Source of the DNA: Schizochytrium sp. CCTCC M209059
Taxonomy: Eukaryota > Sar > Bigyra > Thraustochytrida > Thraustochytriidae
NCBI GenBank assembly: GCA_000818945.1
Contig: KN805413.1
Coordinates: forward strand, 128,209-192,208
Length of the DNA stretch: 64,000 bases
Reading direction: 5' to 3'
Shown: piece by piece, positions 50,014 to 58,428 of the stretch
Layout: each line of letters begins with the position of its first letter
How positions within the stretch are numbered: the first letter of the stretch is position 1
The notes under the pieces: generated by a model
What the model was told of the DNA's origin: nothing
What the model saw: the letters and a program-made list of their open reading frames with translations, nothing else
The model's database searches: none
Position numbers and translations under genes: made by a program

Positions 50014-50434
50014 ATGCTTTGTGTAAATTCAGAATAGTAGGCAATAGAGGACGGTTAGATTGTGAATATAAGTCTGGCAAGGAGTGTGTGCACGGCAGGA
50101 TGGATTCCCGTTCCCACACGACCACGCGTCTCCTTGTTGACCCGGACCGACGGACGCTATGCTGGAGCTGCTGAAGTGCGATGCAGCGGTCAAGCGGTGC
50201 AGAGGTAAGGGAGATTGATGTCCTGTCCTGGTGCTTCGAGAGCCTTGAAATAAACGAATCGAAACGAGACCGCATCGACTGCAGGAATGAACGCTTCACA
50301 CGATCATTCAAGTTAACCAGAGAAGATAAGTCTGAATTCGCAGCAAGCAGGATCACAACATCCGAAGGTCTCTGTTTTACTTCTTGTTTATTTCGAGAGG
50401 ATAGCGAGCATTCCGAGTCCCGACCAATTGCCCC

Positions 50435-50473
50435 GCAACCCTTTTCTCTCTCTCTTTCTCTCTCTCTCTCTCG
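50435..50473. repeat. (CT)n microsatellite
   Basis: Near-perfect CT run with two TTT interruptions, about 500 bases upstream of BCS1 gene B. Confidence 0.9.
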
Positions 50474-50860
50474 CTGAATTCTCCAAGCTTTCCCTTTCTC
50501 CAACGGCGGCGCGCTTCTCCAACGTTGTTCTCCCAGCCACGCCGAACGAGTTCTGCACCCCGGCCGCACGTGCCCTGCAACGCACGCGCTGGCTCCGTGG
50601 GCGCGGTGCACACCTCCAGCACGCAAATCTTAGGTTGGCGTAGTAGCACTACTACTAGGCCTAGGCTAGGCCTTGTGGGAGCATCCTATATACCAGAACG
50701 CAGCTGGAACGGGTTCTGCACCTCATGCCAGTGGCCGTGGCGGGCTCCGCTCGGACCCGGAGAGTGACGAGCACGTTCTGCAACTAGGCCGCGCTGGCCG
50801 GGGCTCATCACCGACGCCTCGGCGCCGGCGCCGCAGCAGCAAAACCTGAACCTCTACCAG

Positions 50861-50887
50861 AAGAAGAAGAAGAAGAAGAAGAAGAAG
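50861..50887. repeat. (AAG)n purine microsatellite before BCS1 gene B
   Basis: About nine AAG units, 84 bases before ATG 50971. Resembles the AAG tract before BCS1 module 1. Confidence 0.9.
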
Positions 50888-50970
50888 GAGGACAAGAAAG
50901 ACTGCTCTGGGCAGGTAGAGGGTCTCGGAGATTAGTATATACCAGTCACAAGCAATCAAACCCAAGGACC

Positions 50971-52830
50971 ATGGGCGCAGAAGAGGAGGTGAACCTGAAC
51001 GTGATGCAGGCGCATCCTGGCCTGGCCACGGGCATGCTGAACGTCTTCAGGACCGGGAATCCGATGCTCGACATGCTGGTGGCCATGATGCTGCCCCTCC
51101 TCGTGCAGGCACTCATCGGCTGGTACCAGCGGTCGTTGCGCATCCGGCTGCGCAAGGTGTGGGCGTTCTTCTTCAATGAAAAGGCTCCCTTCGAGCGGCT
51201 CATCGTCTTTGAAGAGACCACTGGATATGGACGCAACTCGCACGCCGACACGCGCAACAACATTCTGCAAAAGGCCATCTCCATGTACATTGGCAAGCTC
51301 AAGGACGAGATCGAGTACGATCGTGCTTGCACTAACCTCATGGCCGTGCGTGAATCCTACACGATGAATCGCGACGTCTGGGAGGCTCAGTACGGGTCCA
51401 CCGTGGAGCAGCTGGCCGCGTACCAGCTGGTCAACCTTCCCAACATGAACGAGTGGGCGACCCTCGAGGAAGGCCTCAAGTTCCGCATGTCAATCAATGT
51501 CGAACAGGAGGACAGCAATGGAAACTCGATCTCGCGCAAGACCAAACAAACCACGTACACCTTTCAGTCTACGCGCAAGGACGGTCCGGAGCACATCGAA
51601 TCCTTTCTCGTGCGAGCCTTTGATTGGTACAAGGAACAGATCCGCGCGTCAACCGACGACAAGACAAAGTACCTTTACGTCCTCAATAACAAAAAGTCCA
51701 AGAGTGACGAAAACAATGACAACGACGACAACACCCTTGTGGGGCTGCCCGCGCGCCGCTATGCACTGAGCGGCCGCAAGACCTTTGATTCCATCTTTTT
51801 CCCGCAAAAGGATTCTCTGCTTCGTGTGCTCGACAACTTCATGCACAAGCGTGGAAAGTATGAGATCAAGGGCTACCCGCATAAGCTCGGTATTCTCATG
51901 CATGGACCGCCCGGCACCGGCAAGACTTCGGTCACCAAAGCTCTGGCGCAGTACACGGGCCGTCATATTGTGTCGATCAATTTGGGTGCTATCCGCACCA
52001 ACGAGGACCTTCAGCGCGCCATGATCGATTGCCGCTACAGCGTTCCCGGTGAGGACATGCCTGTGAGTCTGCAGTTCAAGGATGTAATCTTTCTTCTCGA
52101 GGACGTTGACGCCGCTACCAAGATTGTGCATCGCCGCGCTGGCAAGGGTCGCAAGCCTCGGCGGATTACGTCGGAAGATCCCGCTCTCGATGCGGAGACG
52201 CTTGATAGCGAAGGTTCGAGCGCGCTTGACTCGCCGACAGACGAGGTGCAAAGCGACGATGACGATGACTCGCTTGGTCTTGGTCTCGGCGAAGATGACG
52301 ACGACGCAAGTCAGAACGGTGGCCTTGGCGGCGCCGGGGGTGGTGCCGCCGACGTTTTGGGCGCTATTTTCGCGAGTCTGGCCACGCCTGTTGGCGGATC
52401 TGGGGACAAGAAGGAACAGGGACCACTTACGCGTTCTTCATGGGCCTCGCAGACCGACAAGTTGTCCTTGGCCGGTCTCCTCGAAGTCATGGATGGCATT
52501 CTTGATACGGAGGGTCGCATCGTAATCATGACTACCAACCATCCCGAGCGCCTCGACGAGGCGCTTATTCGTCCCGGCCGTATTGACAAGATCTTCCACC
52601 TTACCTACGTGGGCGCCGACGCCGCGATCGACATGACCAAGCTCTACTTTGGCACCGCTTCCACCGAGTCGCGTCGTCGTCTCAAGTCGCTCTTTGCTCA
52701 AAAGGACGTTCTCTTGACGCCGGCCATGATTGAGAGCATCGCGGCCGAGGCCGACACCGAGTCGGAGTTTGTCGGTCATCTCGAGCGCGCTGCTGAGGCC
52801 ATGCGATCCCGTTCTCTGGTTAATGAATGA
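50971..52830 (+). CDS. BCS1: BCS1-like AAA ATPase, gene B
   Basis: 619 residues from ATG 50971. Same order as gene A: hydrophobic helix (MLDMLVAMMLPLLVQALIGWY), BCS1-specific region (EETTGYGRNSHADTRNNI), Walker A GPPGTGKT starting at Gly312 and Walker B VIFLLEDVDA. A longer insert of about 110 residues (Asp- and Gly-rich) separates Walker B from LSLAGLLEVMDGI, MTTNHPERLDEALIRPGRID and the C-terminal lid. Compared with gene A the DNA has diverged strongly at synonymous sites except for 51856-52133, which is almost identical to 48132-48409. Its reading frame starts cleanly at the ATG, unlike gene A. Function by family: mitochondrial AAA protein translocating Rieske-type substrates. The two may have divided roles. 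Confidence 0.92.
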   Translation: MGAEEEVNLNVMQAHPGLATGMLNVFRTGNPMLDMLVAMMLPLLVQALIGWYQRSLRIRLRKVWAFFFNEKAPFERLIVFEETTGYGRNSHADTRNNILQKAISMYIGKLKDEIEYDRACTNLMAVRESYTMNRDVWEAQYGSTVEQLAAYQLVNLPNMNEWATLEEGLKFRMSINVEQEDSNGNSISRKTKQTTYTFQSTRKDGPEHIESFLVRAFDWYKEQIRASTDDKTKYLYVLNNKKSKSDENNDNDDNTLVGLPARRYALSGRKTFDSIFFPQKDSLLRVLDNFMHKRGKYEIKGYPHKLGILMHGPPGTGKTSVTKALAQYTGRHIVSINLGAIRTNEDLQRAMIDCRYSVPGEDMPVSLQFKDVIFLLEDVDAATKIVHRRAGKGRKPRRITSEDPALDAETLDSEGSSALDSPTDEVQSDDDDDSLGLGLGEDDDDASQNGGLGGAGGGAADVLGAIFASLATPVGGSGDKKEQGPLTRSSWASQTDKLSLAGLLEVMDGILDTEGRIVIMTTNHPERLDEALIRPGRIDKIFHLTYVGADAAIDMTKLYFGTASTESRRRLKSLFAQKDVLLTPAMIESIAAEADTESEFVGHLERAAEAMRSRSLVNE

Positions 52831-53372
52831 ATCTCTCTGCGGGACGGAGCGTTTAGGTCGTGATTTGTCTATCCTAAAACCGAGTAAACTGAGAATTGGT
52901 ATTGAAATAGGCGATTTGGAGCGGAACGGAAAGATTGGGAAAAGAAAACTTGAAAGAAAGCGCGATCCAGAGTGACAGTGATAATGGAACCATTTTTTGC
53001 GAGAAAGGGGACGGACGGCCGTGCGAGATGATAATATCCACATTGTTCGATGTGCGACGTGGAGCGGGTCAAACTCTGGAGCGATCTAAAATGGTCTATG
53101 ACTTTCATGGACACTGCACTGTCAGCCACGCTGAACCAACTGATATCTTATTTCCTTTTCTTCATAACGTGCACGATAAGATGTTCACAGTTGTTTTCTT
53201 TTTTGGCCCCCCCTCTCTCTCTCTCTCTCTCTCTCGTTTGATCGCAGATTCTCTTTTTTCCACGTTTGACTTTTGCGTTGTGGTTTATCAGACAGCCACC
53301 GGCAGGCAAGGCAACCAGCCAGCCAGCCAGCCAGCCAGTTCTGGTGGGGGCCAAGGGCCGCGACGGAGCCAA
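52831..53372. other. Intergenic region before PIG-N
   Basis: 542 bases with no gene. The PIG-N open frame extends into it but has no plausible N-terminus there, since the signal-anchor starts at 53373. It contains a CT microsatellite and an (AGCC)n run near 53318-53338. Confidence 0.5.
53211..53234. repeat. (CT)n microsatellite upstream of PIG-N
   Basis: About ten CT units after a C-run, 140 bases before the PIG-N start. Confidence 0.9.
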
Positions 53373-56309
53373 ATGGGACGCAACACGCTCCTGGCTGCGT
53401 GTTTCGTTTTCCACGTGTGCTACTTCTTTAGCATCTTTGACATTTACTTTCGATCGCCCATCGACCCGGACCTCGAGGCCGTTGCCGTGCACGAGGCGTC
53501 TCGTGCTCCGGCGAAAAGACTTGTGCTCTTCGTTGCAGACGGTCTGCGCGCCGACACATGCTTTAGGTTCCTTGGGCGAGACGTCCGCTATCATGACCCA
53601 GACAGAGCCCGCGGACGCGCCGACAGGCGTGAGGCCAACTACGAAGCAGACGCGACCATTTGGCCCGCGGCCAAGACGTCCTTCTTGCGCGAAATGATCG
53701 AAAACCAAGGCCGTTGGGGCATCTCACACACGCGCGTGCCAACAGAATCGCGACCTGGACATGTAGCCGTAATCGCTGGATTCTACGAGGACGTCAGCGC
53801 CGTCACCCGAGGCTGGCAAGACAATCCTGTCGACTTCGACCACGTCTTCAACCAAAGCCGCCGTACTTGGCTCTGGGGCAGCCCAGATATTACGCGCATG
53901 TTCGCCAAACGCCACGAGCACGTCACGGACTGGTTTTACTCCCCGGCAGAAGAGGATTTTGCCGCCAAGGATCTCACAATGCTCGACACATGGGTCTTCA
54001 ACAAAGCCAGCGAGCTTTTGAAAGAAACTGAAACCAATGCTACGCTTCGCGCAATGGTGCACGAGGATCGCGTCGTTTTTTTTCTTCATCTTCTTGGACT
54101 CGACTCCAATGGCCATGCACACCGTCCGCATGCGCCCGAGTACTACCAAAACATGGCCTCTGTAGACAAGGGCGTACGTGGCATTCACGCACTCTTTGAA
54201 AGCTATTTTCATGACAACGCGACTGCCTACGTCTTCACCTCGGATCACGGCATGGGCAACCAAGGAGCCCACGGCGATGGACACCCAACGAATACGCGTA
54301 CGCCACTTGTGGCGTGGGGTTCGGGAATCCGCGGCCCAACACATCTCTCCAGCCTTCAAAAGGATCCCCGCGCTGGCATCAGTACAGGATTCGCGGCGCA
54401 GGCAGAAAGCGACTTCTCTAGTGGCTGGGGCCTCGCTCACCTCGAGCGCACCGATGTCGAGCAGGCCGACTTGGCCCCTCTATTATCCTCACTCATTGGC
54501 GTTCCGATTCCGGTTAATTCCGTGGGCAGGCTCCCCGCAGACTTTCTCGGACCAGGCAAGTACACGGCCGAGGCCCTCGTCCGCAACGCCCGTCAGCTTC
54601 TGGCTCAAGTCGAATACAAGGAGGCTGCGCGACGCGCGCGACACATTCGATTCCGTCCGTATGGCCCAACTGATGAGGCACGACGTGCTCTTCGAAACGC
54701 TGATATCCTCATTGAAAAGGGCGAGACCGAACAGGCAGAGGCCGCCTGTCGGGCCTCCATGCACGTCTCTATTGAGGCCTTGCGCTACTACCAAGTCTAC
54801 GATCGCTTCTATCTTGGCAGTGTAATCGTTGCGGGCTACTTTGGCTGGATTTTGCTCCTGGCTGCAGAACTCACAATACCAGGCGACAGCCCGCAAGGTC
54901 GCGCCGACCCAGCATGGACGCCTCTTTCTGTTCTCGTGTGCATTTCCTTTGTTCTTCTCTTCGCGACTCAGGTCATTGAGGAGAGTCCGCTCATGTACCA
55001 TGCGTATCTCTTCTTTCCTGCAGTATTTTGGACGCTCGTCCTGCGACGCAAGGCCGTATGGGCTTTGTGGTGGAACAAACTTTGCTTCCATCCCAAAGCT
55101 GCAGTCATGCTTTTCATCTACATTGCTGGAACGCAAATCATCGTTATCGGCTACACGTACCGCAACATCTATGTCGTGCTCTTTTTGGCATTGGCTTGCT
55201 GGCCGTGCACTGTGCCTGCGTTATGGGATGCCGAAATAATTCGCTACGAGTCGCATACTGGGCAGCTCAAGGCTCGCGAGGGCCGCAAGCTTCGCCTTTC
55301 TTGGGCGCTCAGCTGCTTGCTGCTCGGTTCTTGTACGCTCATCCCCCTTGACCTCAATGACCAGCCCTATTTGCTCTTTGCGGGTGGTCTTCTCATGTTG
55401 GGGCTCATGTGCACGCTCTTTAGCGGAGACCTCGATAAGTTCACTACGCAGCGTAAGCTTCAACTTGCGCTCATTGCACTCGGCACCGCTTTACCTCTTG
55501 CCACCGACGCAAGTCTCCGTGCCAAGACAGGCCTTCCTTTGGTGAACCAGGTGCTTACGTGGATATCTTTTCTCGTTTCTCCTGTGCTCGCACGCTTCTC
55601 TTCGCGGACTCCTTACAAACGGTACCTCTCGATTTTTGCTGGTCTCGCGACGCCGTACTGTCTTCTTAGCGTCAACTTTGAGGTGCTTTTCTACGTCGCG
55701 CTCGGATTCACGCTCATGCAATGGCTCGTGCTTGAGCGAGCTACCTTTTATGCTCACAAGACCTCTAGCGCTGGCGCTGGCACTGCCTCGCGGGGTTACT
55801 TGGGACGAGGTCAAGACAGCCAAGAGGCCGCTGTTTCGATCGACGACGTGCGCAGTGCGTTCATGTTCCTCTGTTTTGTGCACATTGCCTTTTTCGGGAC
55901 AGGCAATATTGCATCGATGAGCTCCTTCCAAATCAGTTCCTCATTTCGTTTTACCACAGTGTTTTCACCCTTTCTCATGGGTGGTCTCCTCGTCATCAAG
56001 TTATTGGTGCCGTACACTTTGGTCACTTCCTTGGTCGCGATCGTGTCTGCAGAACGTCGCGCAGCGGGAGTCTCGGCCGTTTCGCCGCATCGCTTATTTT
56101 TCCTCGTGCTCACGCTCTGCGATCTCCTCGCAGTTCACCTATTTTTCTGGGTTCGCGATGAGGGCTCTTGGCTTGAGATTGGCAATTCGATCTCTCAGTA
56201 CGGCTTTGTCAACTGCCAGCTCATCTTTATTCCGCTGCTTTTCGCCCTCGCATCCTTTTTCCTTAGCGGAGTCTCTATGACTCTCCCGTCTGCAGCAAAG
56301 TCCTCCTAG
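53373..56309 (+). CDS. PIGN: GPI ethanolamine phosphate transferase 1 (PIG-N / Mcd4)
   Basis: 978 residues from ATG 53373, close to the ~930 of human PIG-N. It adds phosphoethanolamine to the first mannose of the GPI anchor in the ER. A signal-anchor lies at 5-25 (LLAACFVFHVCYFF). The luminal alkaline-phosphatase-like domain follows with its metal and nucleophile sites: FVADGLRADTCFRF, TRVPTESRPGHVAVIAGFYED (Thr nucleophile region), LLGLDSNGHAHRPH and FTSDHGMGNQGAHG. A helical stretch leads into about 13 or more membrane segments from about residue 480 to the end. All catalytic motifs are intact. Its neighbour downstream on the same strand, a phosphatase, is unrelated. Confidence 0.96.
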   Translation: MGRNTLLAACFVFHVCYFFSIFDIYFRSPIDPDLEAVAVHEASRAPAKRLVLFVADGLRADTCFRFLGRDVRYHDPDRARGRADRREANYEADATIWPAAKTSFLREMIENQGRWGISHTRVPTESRPGHVAVIAGFYEDVSAVTRGWQDNPVDFDHVFNQSRRTWLWGSPDITRMFAKRHEHVTDWFYSPAEEDFAAKDLTMLDTWVFNKASELLKETETNATLRAMVHEDRVVFFLHLLGLDSNGHAHRPHAPEYYQNMASVDKGVRGIHALFESYFHDNATAYVFTSDHGMGNQGAHGDGHPTNTRTPLVAWGSGIRGPTHLSSLQKDPRAGISTGFAAQAESDFSSGWGLAHLERTDVEQADLAPLLSSLIGVPIPVNSVGRLPADFLGPGKYTAEALVRNARQLLAQVEYKEAARRARHIRFRPYGPTDEARRALRNADILIEKGETEQAEAACRASMHVSIEALRYYQVYDRFYLGSVIVAGYFGWILLLAAELTIPGDSPQGRADPAWTPLSVLVCISFVLLFATQVIEESPLMYHAYLFFPAVFWTLVLRRKAVWALWWNKLCFHPKAAVMLFIYIAGTQIIVIGYTYRNIYVVLFLALACWPCTVPALWDAEIIRYESHTGQLKAREGRKLRLSWALSCLLLGSCTLIPLDLNDQPYLLFAGGLLMLGLMCTLFSGDLDKFTTQRKLQLALIALGTALPLATDASLRAKTGLPLVNQVLTWISFLVSPVLARFSSRTPYKRYLSIFAGLATPYCLLSVNFEVLFYVALGFTLMQWLVLERATFYAHKTSSAGAGTASRGYLGRGQDSQEAAVSIDDVRSAFMFLCFVHIAFFGTGNIASMSSFQISSSFRFTTVFSPFLMGGLLVIKLLVPYTLVTSLVAIVSAERRAAGVSAVSPHRLFFLVLTLCDLLAVHLFFWVRDEGSWLEIGNSISQYGFVNCQLIFIPLLFALASFFLSGVSMTLPSAAKSS

Positions 56310-56383
56310 GACCATGCTAGACTGTCGTGATCATCGTAAAAGAGATGGTAAAGCAAAAAAAATGGTATCGGAGCGAAGCGATG

Positions 56384-56405
56384 CGTGGCGTGGCGTGGCG
56401 TGGCG
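56384..56405. repeat. (GTGGC)n pentamer repeat
   Basis: Four to five units just after PIG-N. Confidence 0.85.
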
Positions 56406-56974
56406 ATCGATACCTCTTACAGTTATATAGGTAGTAGAGGTAGGCTCGTGTGAATGGAAATAATTACAATCAAACACCATCATTCAGAGCAGATTGCGAT
56501 ATTTTTTCCTCGTGCTATATACGTGGTATACACCATGGTACACAGGATTCTATGATCGACGAGCGCTTTCCAAATCAAACGAATCGACGCACGAAGGAAC
56601 ATCAGAGACATGATCTTCTTGCAGTCAGTGCAAGTATTTGTACATCAAGGGAAACCTTATGTTCGCCTGGCAAAGATAGATTCACCTCGCCACACAACGA
56701 ATAATCGACAGCTCCCCCTCCCCCCCCCCCCTAATCCCCAAAATAGTATCATCGACGCCGATGACTTCGTCGACTCATCTTTGTGGAGTGTAAATCTCTA
56801 AGTAATAGGAAAGTCGGGCTGGGCAGCGCCGCCCAAACTCCTAGCGAGGCCCGAGGACGCGACGCCTCCAGAGTCAGTTGTCCGCGCACCGACCGGCCGC
56901 GTCAGGCCCGTCTCGTATCCCGCGACGCACGCTCGCGCCCCCTATCTCGTGCGCGTCTCGTCGCCTCGCGTCGA

Positions 56975-57000
56975 GTTGCGTCGCGTCGCGTCGCGTCGCA
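56975..57000. repeat. (GTCGC)n pentamer repeat
   Basis: About five units in the GC-rich region upstream of the phosphatase gene; pentamer repeats recur at four places in this window. Confidence 0.85.
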
Positions 57001-57159
57001 GGAGACGAGCAGCTGCAGCGCAAACTCGGAAGCCGTCGATCGGAAAGCCGAGGAGGACGAGGGCGCCGCGAGCGTGAGCGCGAAGGGCGCGAGCGGGACG
57101 TCGGCGGTGTTCTCTCTTTCTCACTCACTTCCTTAACTCCTGCGCACGACGAGCTAGAG

Positions 57160-57178
57160 CAGCAGCAGCAGCAGCAGT
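57160..57178. repeat. (AGC)n microsatellite in the phosphatase 5' leader
   Basis: Six AGC units ending 28 bases before the phosphatase ATG. Confidence 0.85.
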
Positions 57179-57205
57179 AGCCGCAACAGAAGCAACCGAA
57201 GCAAG

Positions 57206-58117
57206 ATGGGCGGCCTCATCGACGAAGCGCTCGAAAAGGTCAAGCGGGGCGAGTTTCTCGAGGAGAGCGTCCTACGCAAGGTCTGCGAGGTCGTCAAGGG
57301 AATCCTGCTTGAGGAGAGCAACGTCGTGGCCGTTTCCGCTCCCGTGACAATCTGTGGCGACGTGCACGGCCAGTTTTTTGATGTCCTTGAGCTCTTTCGC
57401 ACCGGCGGTGACGTGCCCGATACAAAGTTCATTTTTCTGGGCGACTACGTCGACCGTGGCCATCACTCCGTGGAGACCTTTCAGCTCTTGCTCTGCCTAA
57501 AAGCGAGGTGGCCCGAGCATGTCTATCTTTTGCGCGGAAACCACGAGTCCCGTCAAATCACACAAGTGTATGGATTTTACGACGAATGCATTCGCAAGTA
57601 CGGCCACGCCAACGCCTGGAAGTACTCTGTAGAGGTTTTCGACTATCTCTGCCTGGCGGCCATTGTGGACGGTCGCGTTCTTGCCACGCACGGCGGCCTC
57701 AGCCCGGATCTGCGTACCATTGATCAAATCCGCACACTCGACAGACTGCAGGAAATCCCGCAACGAGGCGCCTTTTGCGACCTCATGTGGTCCGACCCAG
57801 AGGATATCGACGGCTGGTGCGTGAGTCCGCGCGGCGCCGGTTTTCTCTTTGGCGAGGCGCCAACAAAACAATTCAACCACATCAATTCTCTGGAGCTCAT
57901 TGCGCGGGCGCATCAGCTGCAGCAGAGCGGCTTTGACTACAAGTTTGGCAGCATCCTTGTCACAGTATGGAGCGCCCCCAATTACTGCTACCGCTGTGGA
58001 AACATTGCTGCCATTCTAAGCCTTGATGAGCATTTGCAGCGCGAATTCAAAATATTCAGAGAACAAGCCGGAGATCCCGACCAGATGATGACATCCATGC
58101 CCACGTACTTTATGTGA
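57206..58117 (+). CDS. PPP-family Ser/Thr phosphatase catalytic subunit, PP4/PP6-like
   Basis: 303 residues from ATG 57206, the usual length. All PPP motifs are present: GDVHGQFFDV, GDYVDRG, LLRGNHESRQ, HGGLSP and WSAPNYCYRCGN, so the two-metal site is complete. It is a PP2A-type enzyme: LLEESNV and YGFYDECIRKYG are typical of PP4 and PP6. The middle resembles PP6 (GHANAWKY, RGAFCDL, NHINSLELI), while the end resembles PP4 (AAILSLDEHLQREFKIF), so I leave the subtype open. The final residues are TYFM, where PP2A, PP4 and PP6 end in YFL with a Leu that is carboxymethylated. That change is unusual and could alter regulatory-subunit choice. Convergent with the tectonic gene. Confidence 0.93.
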   Translation: MGGLIDEALEKVKRGEFLEESVLRKVCEVVKGILLEESNVVAVSAPVTICGDVHGQFFDVLELFRTGGDVPDTKFIFLGDYVDRGHHSVETFQLLLCLKARWPEHVYLLRGNHESRQITQVYGFYDECIRKYGHANAWKYSVEVFDYLCLAAIVDGRVLATHGGLSPDLRTIDQIRTLDRLQEIPQRGAFCDLMWSDPEDIDGWCVSPRGAGFLFGEAPTKQFNHINSLELIARAHQLQQSGFDYKFGSILVTVWSAPNYCYRCGNIAAILSLDEHLQREFKIFREQAGDPDQMMTSMPTYFM

Positions 58118-58428
58118 AAAAAGGAACAAAGACACTATCAATTTTTTTCTTCCTTGCGGGTCGGAGGAAGAGAATACTTTTCTGCCAAAATTTTCCGAAA
58201 CGGAGAGGTTCCTCGCAACATATCAAAGACTTGCACACTCCGAACGTAAATGCAAATTGTAGTTGTTCTACGCCTTGGTTGAGAAAGAGAAAGAGAGAGA
58301 GGCAGGGCAGACTTTGAACGCTTACATCACCATCATTCTCGTCATCATCTTGCTTGCTTCACATCGCACGCTAAAAAAGAAAAAGAAAAGAAAGAGGTCA
58401 CAGAAAATTGATCACTTCTCCTTGACTT
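58118..58428. other. Convergent 3' intergenic gap
   Basis: 311 bases between convergent stops, AT-richer than the flanks, with an A/G-rich run near 58370-58395. No gene seen. Confidence 0.5.

Larger units (their letters stand above)
50014..50970. other. Intergenic region before BCS1 gene B
   Basis: 957 bases with no recognisable gene; it should hold the BCS1-B promoter. It has a CT-repeat near 50435-50473, a palindromic CCTAGG/GGCCTAG patch near 50657-50672, GC-rich sequence and an AAG repeat. Open frames here are low complexity. Confidence 0.5.
56310..57205. other. Intergenic region before the PP4/PP6-like gene
   Basis: 896 bases. The first half is AT-rich with a GTGGC pentamer run; the second half (56820-57130) is GC-rich, repeat-rich and probably promoter/5' UTR of the phosphatase. 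No gene recognised; the open frames are Arg/Ser low complexity. Confidence 0.5.
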
